Assembly: GCA_015232555.1 (NCBI GenBank)
Contig: JADFZJ010000002.1
Location: 1-64,000, forward strand
DNA length: 64,000 bases
DNA from: Desulfamplus sp.
GTDB taxonomy: Bacteria > Desulfobacterota > Desulfobacteria > Desulfobacterales > Desulfobacteraceae
Direction of reading: 5' to 3'
Below the pieces are notes generated by a model. That model did not search any database and had not been told where the DNA came from. It worked only from the letters and a program-made list of their open reading frames with translations. The position numbers and the translations under genes were made by a program. Shown piece after piece: positions 55,887 through 64,000 of this stretch (the stretch's first letter is position 1; each line of letters starts with the position of its first letter).

Positions 55887-58763
55887 ATGCCAACAATTAT
55901 TGGTAATATCAAAAAACTTATCCGATCAAAGCTCAGAAACTCTAAAGAGAATAGATCAAATCTCAACACTGCTGACGAAAAGGCTGAATTGAATGCTGTA
56001 TTCAGATTCAAATACACGCTTTTTAAAGAGCTTTTAGCTGCAAATTCGGAACTTCTCAATATTTTGTCTGATATGGAGGAAAAACTGAAAGGAGAGCATA
56101 TATTCGGAAGTTCATATATTAAAAGTCAGGCAAACCGCTCTTTGATGCACTCATTTAAAATGGTTAAAAATCTCAATGTACTTTCAGGTGGCAGGTATCC
56201 TAAATTATATGAGGTCTTAGGTAATATTAACCAGAATATCAAGGCCGTTATCAATGAGAAAAAGGAGAGTGAACCACCATTTCATGTGATTCCATACAGT
56301 AATATTTTTAAAAAGGATGCTGACTGGGTCGGTGGTAAAAATGCAAATCTCGGTGAAATTCAAAACTGCCTCAACATTCCCGTACCCGAAGGTTTTGCCA
56401 TCACTACAAGAGCATTCAACCACTTTCTTGACCACAACAATCTCAGAGAAGAGATTATGAACAGGAAAAATCTCATTGGTGATGATGAGGATAACGTGAG
56501 TCACCCTGAGAATGCCGTTAATACAGAGGGTGTAAATGATCTTGCACTTCTGAACCGCCTTAGTGAAGAGGTGATGGAGCTGATACAGTCAAAACTTATT
56601 CCCTATGATATGATGGCAGATATCATATCCTCCTGCGAAACCATATGGGCAGACAGTCCGGATATAAGACTTGCAATGCGCAGCAGTGCAATCGGTGAAG
56701 ATGGAGATCTATCTTTCGCAGGCCAGTATCTGACGCTTCTTAATGTGAGACCGGAGCACATAGGTGAAGCCTACAAGTCCATTATCGCAAGCCTCTATAC
56801 AGCCCGCTCCATATTCTACAGGATTTCAAAAGGAATCTATGATGATGATTTAGCTATGGCTGTTGCCTGTATCAGAATGGTGGATTCAGTTGCAAGCGGA
56901 GTAATGTACACGCGTCACCCTTATAATATTGTTGATGAAAATATAATCATCAATGCTGTATGGGGATTAGGACCTTATGCAGTTGACGGAATCATCCGTC
57001 CAGATACTTATGTAGTTGAAAAGGGAAATTTTCCAAAAGATGATTTTGTTTTGATTTTAAGTCGTCAGATATCAGACAAGAAAGTTCAGTTGGTCTGTAA
57101 TAATGATCTGAATAACGGTAATATTACCAATAATGATGATAATTTGAGCGATAATCATGTTAGTTCCAGTCAGAATAAAGCTAATGTAGAAGCAAGAGAT
57201 AATACAATTGAAGGTGGGGTAAAGGAGATACCAGTGCCTTTAGAAAAACAGTCAGCCCCATGCCTTACAGATGACCAGATAAAGCAGCTTGCCCATTATG
57301 GAATGCAGCTTGAAGAGCATTATAAATGTGCTCAGGATGTTGAGTGGGCACTTGATAACACTGGCAAAATTATGATCTTGCAATCAAGACCTCTTAAAAT
57401 AAAGGCTGTACCACATAAATCGGCACTGAACAGATCCAGTTTGGCCTCCCTTGCTGGGGGAGGAGTAGATAGAATCTCATTAAAAGCAGCACCAATATCA
57501 GGATATAAAATCCTTATAAACCAGAGTGAGGTTGCATCTCAGGGGGCTGGTACCGGAAAGGCTTTTCATGTTGCATCTCAGGATGACCTGGCTGCATTTC
57601 CCAAGGGTGCTGTTCTTATTGCCCGCCACTCTTCTCCTGAATATGTTGTTGTTATGAAGCTGTGTAGCGGTATCATAACAGAATCAGGCAGTGTGAGCGG
57701 ACACATGGCAGCACTTGCCCGTGAGTTTAATGTGCCGACTCTCATGGGCCTGGGGGCACAGGATGTACTTAATCTTATTCCCGATGGTATGGAGATAACC
57801 GTTGATGGTTATGCAGGCAGAGTCTACGAAGGGGTTGTGACAGAGCTTCTCTCAGCAGTTGAAAAAAAAGATGCCCACATGAAAGGTACACCTGTACATG
57901 ACCACCTGACAAAGGTGGCGGAACTTATGACCCCCCTTTATCTTATCAACCCCAAGGCACCGGAGTTCTCCCCTTCAGGCTGCAAAACTCTTCATGATAT
58001 CGCCCGCTTCTGCCATGAAAACTCTTACACAGAGATGTTCAACGTAAGCGATATCGCGTCAAAGCGGCATAAATGCTCATTCCGTCTATCTGTCTCACTT
58101 CCAATTGATCTTCATGTTATTGATCTGGGCGGTGGTATCCGCAGTGGTTTTATTTCAAGGAATGCAGAATATGGATATGATAATACATACAATGAACGTC
58201 TCTCAATTGACGAGATTTCATCAGTTCCTTTTCTTGCACTCCTCAAAGGGATGCTCAGCAGGGAAGTCCATGGAGTTGAGCCAAGACCTGTAAGTTTTTC
58301 AGGGCTTTTCTCTGTGATGCAGGAGCAGATGCTATCTCCTGGTCATGGAGGCGGCGAGAGATTTGGCGACAGAAGTTATGCCATAATTGCGGACAAATAT
58401 CTCAATTTTAGCTCAAGAGTTGGATATCACTACAGTGTTGTAGATGCCTACTGCGGAGAGACAATTAATAAAAACTACATCACCTTCTCATTTAAAGGGG
58501 GAGCTGCTGATGATATCAGGAAAAACAGGCGTGTCAGAGCAATTGCCCTGATACTTGAACAGATAGATTTTACGGTTGCTGTAAAAGAAGATAAAGTTGA
58601 TGCAAGGCTTCAGAAGTATCCATGTTCGTTTATCCAGAACAGATTGGATACCTTAGGAAAACTTCTTATCTTTACCCGTCAAATGGATATGCTTATGACA
58701 ACTGAAAAGAGTATAAAATGGGTAGCAGATAACTTTCTTTCAGGTAACTACAAATTTTGCTAA
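55887..58763 (+). CDS. PEP/pyruvate-binding and PEP-utilising (phosphohistidine) domain protein
   Basis: A 958-residue protein with AAGGAG before the ATG. The N-terminal ~130 residues are helical. An ATP-grasp-type PPDK/PpsA domain follows (~145-510; VGGKNANLGEIQ, MRSSAIGEDGDLSFAGQY, and ALDNTGKIMILQSRPLK at its end). The central phosphohistidine domain has His606 in GSVSGHMAALAREF. The last ~290 residues do not show the PEP-binding TIM barrel of PpsA; they contain VIDLGGG and an HGVEPRPVSF block of unknown fold. It could phosphorylate an acceptor other than pyruvate, as in rifampin-phosphotransferase-type members. An Asn/Ser-rich insert occurs at ~405-440. Confidence 0.75.
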   Translation: MPTIIGNIKKLIRSKLRNSKENRSNLNTADEKAELNAVFRFKYTLFKELLAANSELLNILSDMEEKLKGEHIFGSSYIKSQANRSLMHSFKMVKNLNVLSGGRYPKLYEVLGNINQNIKAVINEKKESEPPFHVIPYSNIFKKDADWVGGKNANLGEIQNCLNIPVPEGFAITTRAFNHFLDHNNLREEIMNRKNLIGDDEDNVSHPENAVNTEGVNDLALLNRLSEEVMELIQSKLIPYDMMADIISSCETIWADSPDIRLAMRSSAIGEDGDLSFAGQYLTLLNVRPEHIGEAYKSIIASLYTARSIFYRISKGIYDDDLAMAVACIRMVDSVASGVMYTRHPYNIVDENIIINAVWGLGPYAVDGIIRPDTYVVEKGNFPKDDFVLILSRQISDKKVQLVCNNDLNNGNITNNDDNLSDNHVSSSQNKANVEARDNTIEGGVKEIPVPLEKQSAPCLTDDQIKQLAHYGMQLEEHYKCAQDVEWALDNTGKIMILQSRPLKIKAVPHKSALNRSSLASLAGGGVDRISLKAAPISGYKILINQSEVASQGAGTGKAFHVASQDDLAAFPKGAVLIARHSSPEYVVVMKLCSGIITESGSVSGHMAALAREFNVPTLMGLGAQDVLNLIPDGMEITVDGYAGRVYEGVVTELLSAVEKKDAHMKGTPVHDHLTKVAELMTPLYLINPKAPEFSPSGCKTLHDIARFCHENSYTEMFNVSDIASKRHKCSFRLSVSLPIDLHVIDLGGGIRSGFISRNAEYGYDNTYNERLSIDEISSVPFLALLKGMLSREVHGVEPRPVSFSGLFSVMQEQMLSPGHGGGERFGDRSYAIIADKYLNFSSRVGYHYSVVDAYCGETINKNYITFSFKGGAADDIRKNRRVRAIALILEQIDFTVAVKEDKVDARLQKYPCSFIQNRLDTLGKLLIFTRQMDMLMTTEKSIKWVADNFLSGNYKFC

Positions 58764-58766
58764 ATT

Positions 58767-58868
58767 AGTGATGTTACGCAAAGCCACTCCCCAGCACTCC
58801 CCGCAGGGATCGAGTGATATTATTCCCCCTCTTCTTATGGGGAGGGGGTCAAGAGGGTGTGGGGCAGA
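58767..58868 (+). repeat. Dispersed ~100-bp GC-rich palindromic repeat, copy A
   Basis: It begins GTGATGTTACGCAAAGCCAC and contains CTCCCCAGCACTCCCCGCAGGGA, GATATTATTCC and TTATGGGGAGGGGG. The left CCCCAG / GGGG blocks pair with the right GGGGAGGGG. It aligns with copy B (60324-60418) along its length. It fills the gap between the stop of the PEP-utilising gene and the stop of the chemotaxis receptor gene. Confidence 0.85.
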
Positions 58869-60287
58869 TTATTTTTTCTTTCCAGTCGTTCCTATTAATA
58901 AAGTGAGTTCATGCACAAAATTGAGCATCCCCTCAGACTGTGCATGCATCTGCTCAGAAGCACTTGCAGACTCTTCTGCACTTGCAGCATTTTGCTGTAT
59001 AACTTTCTCCATTTCAGCAACAGCTATATTGACCTGTTCAATGCCAGTTGCCTGCTCCCGAGACGCTTCGGATATTTTACCAATCAATGAGCCAACCTCA
59101 TTCGTGCTTTGTGTCACTTGATTGAATGCCTCGCTTGTTTTATTAACAAGCTCTGAGCCACTCATAACCTTTTGCACAGTACCCTGAATTAAATTAGCTG
59201 TATTTTTTGCTGCATCTGCAGAACGCATGGCAAGATTTCTTACCTCTTCAGCAACAACAGCAAAACCTGCTCCAGCCTCTCCTGCTCTTGCTGCTTCAAC
59301 AGCAGCATTAAGTGCCAAAAGGTTGGTCTGAAACGCAATCTCATCAATGGTTTTAATGATCTTTGAAATTGCATCACTTGCCTTAGAGATATCGTCCATT
59401 GAGACTATAAGATGATCCATTGAATCATTGGCTCTGCTTACAACTTTATTGGCATTTTGCATCAATTTATCAGCTTGACTCGCATTATGAGAATTCTGTT
59501 TTGTCATGGAAGATATCTGTTCTAAAGATGATGCACTCTCCTCAATAGATGCAGCCTGTTCAGATGCCCCTTCTGCTAAAGATTGACTGGCACTTGAGAC
59601 ATGTCCCGATGCTGCTGAAACTTGTTCTGCACCGTCTTGCAATCCATAAATAACCCTATTAAGTGGTGTTGTAATGGCTCGTGTTATTAAAAATGAGAGC
59701 AATCCGCCTAAAACAACAGCAGTAACACCTGCCATCAACATTAAGATATTTGCATGGTATATTTCTGTCTCCATTTTTGACTTTTGGTTTGCTGTAGCAT
59801 CTTCACACTCTTTAATAGCATCTCTGGCAGCTTTCACCATAAGGTCATCTGCATCTTGCTCTTTTTTTAAAATCTCTTGATTAACACTGCTCTTATCTTC
59901 AAGTGATAATTTCTCCTTATGCAAAGATATGTATTGATTGAACGCACTATAATACATCTTAATCTTTGCAACTACTTCATCCATCTGAGCCTTGTTTAAA
60001 GGGTCTTTGAATTTATCTTTAATCTCATAAGCGTGTTTGATAATATTTTTAACATTTTCATCAACCTTTTGTAGATAGCTATCATCATTACGGATAATAT
60101 AATTTTTCTCATGGCGTCTTGCTTCAAGCACCATTTTTACCATTGAATTTACACCATCTGCTTTGTCAACTCTATCCGCAACGCTTGATAAACTGCTGTA
60201 CCCAATATATGCAACAACCATTACAAAAAATATAATAATGGCAAATCCACAAGATATCTTTACCCCAAGTTTTAGATTATTAAACAT
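58869..60287 (-). CDS. Methyl-accepting chemotaxis protein
   Basis: A 472-residue receptor: TM1 ~10-30, a periplasmic four-helix-bundle type sensor (~31-185), TM2 ~186-207, a short HAMP-like linker and a signalling domain. The tip is [52 protein letters not shown] precedes the ATG. No pentapeptide tail; it ends GTTGKKK just before repeat copy A. The gene is flanked by two direct copies of the same repeat. The C-terminus is complete. Confidence 0.93.
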   Translation of the reverse strand: MFNNLKLGVKISCGFAIIIFFVMVVAYIGYSSLSSVADRVDKADGVNSMVKMVLEARRHEKNYIIRNDDSYLQKVDENVKNIIKHAYEIKDKFKDPLNKAQMDEVVAKIKMYYSAFNQYISLHKEKLSLEDKSSVNQEILKKEQDADDLMVKAARDAIKECEDATANQKSKMETEIYHANILMLMAGVTAVVLGGLLSFLITRAITTPLNRVIYGLQDGAEQVSAASGHVSSASQSLAEGASEQAASIEESASSLEQISSMTKQNSHNASQADKLMQNANKVVSRANDSMDHLIVSMDDISKASDAISKIIKTIDEIAFQTNLLALNAAVEAARAGEAGAGFAVVAEEVRNLAMRSADAAKNTANLIQGTVQKVMSGSELVNKTSEAFNQVTQSTNEVGSLIGKISEASREQATGIEQVNIAVAEMEKVIQQNAASAEESASASEQMHAQSEGMLNFVHELTLLIGTTGKKK

Positions 60288-60323
60288 CGTTTATCCCCCT
60301 ATTTTAATAAGCCATATTTAATT

Positions 60324-60418
60324 CAGTCATCTTACGCAAAGCCCCTCCCCAGCCCTCGCCGCAGGGAGAGGGCACGATATTATTCCTCCTCTCCTTATGG
60401 GGAGGGGTGGGGCAAATG
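60324..60418 (+). repeat. Dispersed ~100-bp GC-rich palindromic repeat, copy B
   Basis: It begins CAGTCATCTTACGCAAAGCCCC and continues CTCCCCAGCCCTCGCCGCAGGGAGAGGGC, GATATTATTCC and TTATGGGGAGGGG. It has the same orientation as copy A and aligns with it, lacking ~12 nt near the 3' end. Its last ~25 bp overlap the 3' end of the hybrid kinase gene, whose stop codon TAA lies within the repeat. Confidence 0.85.
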
Positions 60419-62596
60419 CAGATCTAACAGTTCCCTGACTGCTTTAAGTAGATCGTTACTGATTATAGGTTTCATAACTACCCTGTCTATACCAAAATTA
60501 TTTTTTTCTAAATCTGCAGCTTTCCCGCTAAAACCAGTGCAGAGAATCACTGGAATATTTGGTTTAGCGATCTTTAGTGCTGCACAAAGTTTTTCTCCAG
60601 TAATACCCGGCATTGTTAAATCTGTGATAACGAGATCATACATATCAGGCTTTTCACGAAAATTTTCTAAAGCATCAAGGCTGTCTATCTCAATAAACAC
60701 CTTATAACCAGCTCGCTTGAGAATCTGCCCAAACATCTTTGCGACAACAGGCTCATCATCAACCACTAAAATAGTCTCACTGCCTGTAGCTTTTTTAAGG
60801 GTTGACGATTCTATTGTATCAAAAGTTGTTTGTTCAACTCCCGGCAGATATATTTTAAAAGATGTTCCCTTTCCTAATTCGCTTGTAACTACAATATCTC
60901 CTTTACATCTTTTAACAATTCCATGCACAACAGCAAGACCAAGACCAGTTCCTTTACCTAACTCTTTTGTTGTGAAATAAGGCTCAAATATTCTCTGCAA
61001 TGTAGCCTTGTCCATGCCTACGCCTGTGTCACTAACCTCAATACATAGATATTTTCCACTGGCTGACTCAAATTTAGGGTTATCAAAAGTTGTATTTTTA
61101 ACAATATCATCTATTCTAATATCGCTCTTACTTTGTGCTATCTCATAATTATCAATATATACAGGAGGATTTTCACTCTCACTTAGTTTAATTGTAAGAG
61201 TTCCATCTGTATTTTCCATTGCGTGAAATGCGTTGATAATAAGATTCATAAACACCTGATGAACCTGAGTTGGATCAGCGTTGACCATACAGCAGTTTTT
61301 AGGAATATACTGATTTATTTTGATTGTAGATGGCAGCATTGATCTTGCAAGTTTAATTATCTCTTTGAGAATAGGTTGAATAGATAACGGAGTCATCTCT
61401 TGATCAGCTTGACGGCTGAATGTAAGAATCTGTTTAACAAGTTCTTTTGCCCTGTATCCAGCCTTTAAAATCTCGCTTATAAATAGTTTTTGTGTGCTTC
61501 CTTCTGTGCTATCTTCGGCAAGCATCTCAGCAGCTCCAATTATGGGAAATAGGATATTATTAAAATCATGGGCAATGCCGCCTGCCATAATCCCAATAGC
61601 TTCCATCTTCTGTGCATGGTTAAGCTGAGATTCCAGTCTTCTCATCTCATCTTCAGAGACCTTTTTAATGGTTTCATCTCTGAACAATGCGACAATTTCT
61701 CCTGATGATAGTTTGTAAACATAATTTTCATAGTATCTGGTAACTCTATCATCTTTGTATAAATTAATTGGATGGTGATAAGGTTCTCCTGTTTTAAAAA
61801 CTTTTCTGAATGTGTCAACAAGACCAAATTCAGCGACACCGGGTCTTACCTCAAAGATACTTCTGCCAATCAGCTCTTCACGCTTCTGGTTCTCAATTGT
61901 TTCACCAGCTTTATTTAAATCAGCAAATATAAAATCTTCGCCATCTCCAACAACTTCATATATGGCAACACCAGAAACCATATTATCAAAAAGAGCCTTA
62001 TATCTCTCATCGCTTTTTTTAAGCTCTTGCTGAGCCTTGATACGCTCAGCCTCAATTTTAGCTGTATATATGGCAACATCAATGGTGACTTTAAGCTCTC
62101 TTGTTGAGATAGGAGTAAGAACATAACCAAATGGGAAATCAAGTTTCACTTCAGATATAGAATCTTCGTTTGTATGTCTTACAATAAAGATAATTGGTAT
62201 ATGGTGTTTATCTCTTATCTCTTTTGCAGTTTCTGAGGCATCCATTAGATGATTGACATGTGAAGAGGTTATGTTTGTTGAACAGGAATCTTCTTTATTG
62301 AGTCCAATATCCAAAAATATAACGTCTGGAATTGTTGTTTTTGGATATGATTTTATATCTTCGTCTGATATAGACCTATATTCATCTAATAGAGAACTAT
62401 CGTCGTCTGATATAGACCTATATTCATCTAATAGAGAACTATCTTCGTCTGATATAGAACTAAGAAAATCAAGAGCTTTTTCTCCTGAACCGACTGTTGA
62501 TATAACATCGCAATATAGATAACTAAGTTGCATTTTCAGCTCTTTGATAACTGAATCATCTCCTTCAACAATCATTACTTTTGTCATTTTTATCAT
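60395..62596 (-). CDS. Hybrid sensor histidine kinase (receiver-PAS-HisKA-HATPase-receiver)
   Basis: About 733 residues from the preferred ATG at 62596 (TGAGGTTG ahead). Domain order: receiver (~4-185) interrupted by Asp/Ser-rich 14-residue repeats, with phospho-acceptor in VIFLDIGLNKED; a PAS-type domain (~200-310); HisKA with GGIAHDFNNILFP; HATPase with VSDTGVGM and [11 protein letters not shown]; and a C-terminal receiver (VITDLTMPGITG, VMKPI). No TM segment. The last residues HLPHPSP and the stop come from repeat copy B. The kinase upstream (62710) is on the same strand, 90 bp away. Confidence 0.9.
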   Translation of the reverse strand: MIKMTKVMIVEGDDSVIKELKMQLSYLYCDVISTVGSGEKALDFLSSISDEDSSLLDEYRSISDDDSSLLDEYRSISDEDIKSYPKTTIPDVIFLDIGLNKEDSCSTNITSSHVNHLMDASETAKEIRDKHHIPIIFIVRHTNEDSISEVKLDFPFGYVLTPISTRELKVTIDVAIYTAKIEAERIKAQQELKKSDERYKALFDNMVSGVAIYEVVGDGEDFIFADLNKAGETIENQKREELIGRSIFEVRPGVAEFGLVDTFRKVFKTGEPYHHPINLYKDDRVTRYYENYVYKLSSGEIVALFRDETIKKVSEDEMRRLESQLNHAQKMEAIGIMAGGIAHDFNNILFPIIGAAEMLAEDSTEGSTQKLFISEILKAGYRAKELVKQILTFSRQADQEMTPLSIQPILKEIIKLARSMLPSTIKINQYIPKNCCMVNADPTQVHQVFMNLIINAFHAMENTDGTLTIKLSESENPPVYIDNYEIAQSKSDIRIDDIVKNTTFDNPKFESASGKYLCIEVSDTGVGMDKATLQRIFEPYFTTKELGKGTGLGLAVVHGIVKRCKGDIVVTSELGKGTSFKIYLPGVEQTTFDTIESSTLKKATGSETILVVDDEPVVAKMFGQILKRAGYKVFIEIDSLDALENFREKPDMYDLVITDLTMPGITGEKLCAALKIAKPNIPVILCTGFSGKAADLEKNNFGIDRVVMKPIISNDLLKAVRELLDLHLPHPSP
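62361..62458 (-). repeat. 42-bp tandem repeats inside the receiver domain coding region
   Basis: Units at 62361-62402 and 62403-62444 are almost identical (one mismatch), and a third partial unit of 14 bp begins at 62445. Each encodes DEYRSISD(E/D)DSSLL, 14 residues, so changes in copy number keep the frame. They interrupt the receiver between the helix LDFLS and the strand VIFLD. Confidence 0.9.
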
Positions 62597-62709
62597 AACA
62601 ACCTCATTGTCAACATACATGGCAGACTGAGCTGCGTCAGCCCAAAACTGCTTTTGCCCAAGCTAAAAAAATAAAAAAGGGAGTTGGAAAATTTTATGTT
62701 TTTCAGAAT

Positions 62710-64000
62710 CTATATACAAATAGGCAGAGTAATTGTAAATACAGAACCTTTATCTTTTTCACTCTTAACTGATATTGTGCCGCCAAGTTTTTCAATTATG
62801 CGGTAACTGATAGACAGCCCAAGACCAGTTCCCTTTTCTTTCTCTTTTGTTGTAAAGAAGGGATCAAATATCCTATTTTTAATATGTTCAGGGATACCAG
62901 AGCCTGTATCTTTGATATCAATGACAATTTTATCACAATCGTTGCGGGAGTCGTGCTCTCTGCGGGTGGTTATTATAACATCTCCCTTATTTGTGATAGA
63001 GTCGATAGCATTATTAAGAATATTGAGAAACACCTGCTGCAACTGAGAACGGTCGCTGTTGATTTCAGGAAGGGCTTTGTCGTAATCGGTCTTAATCGCG
63101 ATATTGTTAATCTGTGCGTGGTGGTTCAAAAATTCAGTAGTTTTAGTAAGCAGAGAGTTAATATCTACACTCTCCATTACAGGTTCCATACTTCTTGCAA
63201 AACCTAACATGTTGTGGGTTATCTTGCCTGCCCTTTGAACATGCTCCTCAATTTTATCAAGGCACTCCTGAAACTCCTTGAAATTAGGACTCTCTTTGAA
63301 CTCCTCCTCATCTAATAGGTCTCGCATCCAGCCAGCTTTTGTAGAGATGATTCCAAGCGGATTGTTGATCTCATGTGCAACTCCAGCAGCCATTTTGCCA
63401 AGTGCTGCTAACTTGTCTGTCTGAATAAGATGTGCATTAAGTTCAGCAACCTCTTTATCCCGCTCCTGAAGAGTGTTGACGCTTATGCTTGTTGTAATTA
63501 CTGTAGTTATTACAATACCAAAAAGAGCAATTAAAAAGAGAGTAATCTGTTCAGCTACCATATCTGAAAAAGATAAAATATTCTCATCAGGATTTTGAGA
63601 CACAACAAGCAGCCACTGTCCCTCTTTTATCCATAAACCATTATAAATACGATTCTTATCAGGACCTTCTCCCTTTCTTATAACAGTTATATTTGCACCA
63701 AACATGCTTGTATCAATTCCTGAATTTGTCAGGATATTATCCTTCTTAAATCGTGAAGGAGATTGATATATGCCGTCTCTGCTTATTATAAAAGCATCTC
63801 CTGTGTTGCCCATCTGTGCAGTGCTCACAATTCTTGTAAAGACATCAAGATCAATAGTTGCCCGTAAAATCCAATTTACTCCATTTCTGTTAGCTCTTAC
63901 AGCAATGATGAAATGAGGAATTTTGCGGTAGCCCATATAGACATCGCTTATATAAAGACCTTTGACCATAACCTGATCAAACCACGCCTCTTTGCTGTAA
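62710..64000 (-). CDS. Cache-domain sensor histidine kinase (5' end outside the window)
   Basis: The frame is open past 64000, so the ORF-track start at 63969 is internal. The visible part has a dCache-type extracytoplasmic region (VNWILRATIDLDVFTRIVSTA, GDAFIISRDGIYQSP), a TM segment (~residues 149-172 of the track ORF), and a coiled coil. HisKA follows with AAGVAHEINNPLG, then HATPase with IKDTGSGIP and [14 protein letters not shown]. It would sense an extracellular ligand. The hybrid kinase downstream is a likely partner. The N-terminal part, including the first TM, is missing here. Confidence 0.9.
   Translation of the reverse strand, partial: YSKEAWFDQVMVKGLYISDVYMGYRKIPHFIIAVRANRNGVNWILRATIDLDVFTRIVSTAQMGNTGDAFIISRDGIYQSPSRFKKDNILTNSGIDTSMFGANITVIRKGEGPDKNRIYNGLWIKEGQWLLVVSQNPDENILSFSDMVAEQITLFLIALFGIVITTVITTSISVNTLQERDKEVAELNAHLIQTDKLAALGKMAAGVAHEINNPLGIISTKAGWMRDLLDEEEFKESPNFKEFQECLDKIEEHVQRAGKITHNMLGFARSMEPVMESVDINSLLTKTTEFLNHHAQINNIAIKTDYDKALPEINSDRSQLQQVFLNILNNAIDSITNKGDVIITTRREHDSRNDCDKIVIDIKDTGSGIPEHIKNRIFDPFFTTKEKEKGTGLGLSISYRIIEKLGGTISVKSEKDKGSVFTITLPICI

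Overview
The window is AT-rich bacterial DNA from a Gram-negative organism with an outer membrane (TolC, secretin, TonB-dependent receptor, lipoproteins). A MetF/MetV/HdrA/MvhD cluster with two apparent selenocysteine codons, many two-component systems, a TauE/SafE exporter and Desulfobacterota-like gene content suggest a sulfate-reducing member of the Desulfobacterota (Desulfobacteraceae-like). No rRNA or other definitive marker is present, so this is an inference.

Layout. 1-5.3 kb: the 3' end of a large repeat-type surface/secreted protein, then minus-strand envelope genes (M23 peptidase, LysM protein, beta-propeller lipoprotein) and pyrE with an attenuator-like leader. 5.5-14.1 kb (+): ctpA-type protease, YibQ-type deacetylase, tgt, a PAS histidine kinase, a receiver protein, an atypical AroE-family protein and a receiver-PAS-kinase. 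14.2-22.1 kb (-): the metF paralogue / hdrA / mvhD / metV / metF run. Both hdrA and mvhD are interrupted in the ORF track by in-frame UGA codons at positions where cysteine is expected. Each UGA is followed by a SECIS-like hairpin, so both are read here as selenoproteins. 22.7-27 kb: arginase, a histidine phosphatase and a fused DAHP synthase-prephenate dehydratase, preceded by a Phe-rich leader peptide with mutually exclusive hairpins (a phenylalanine attenuator). 27-32.6 kb (-): a type I secretion operon (SapC, TolC, ABC, HlyD).

32.8-49.5 kb (-): a type II secretion cluster (GspI, J, K, L, M, D and a distal GspC-like protein). Between gspD and the gspC-like gene lie a binding protein / histidine kinase / NtrC regulator / TonB receptor set, a CAP-domain protein and a subtilase. 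GspE, F and G are not in the window. 50-55.4 kb (-): a Ser/Thr kinase with a degenerate receiver domain, a 43-residue entericidin-like lipoprotein missed by the ORF track, a receiver protein, a two-TM protein, a lipoprotein, a TauE/SafE permease and a small membrane protein. 55.9-64 kb: a PEP-utilising-type enzyme, a chemotaxis receptor bracketed by two direct copies of a ~100-bp repeat, a hybrid histidine kinase with 42-bp tandem repeats inside its receiver domain, and a Cache-type histidine kinase that runs off the window.

The strongest points to follow up are the adjacent Sec-HdrA/Sec-MvhD pair inside a putative electron-bifurcating methylene-THF reductase, the phenylalanine attenuator, the pyrE leader, and the repeat-bracketed receptor gene.
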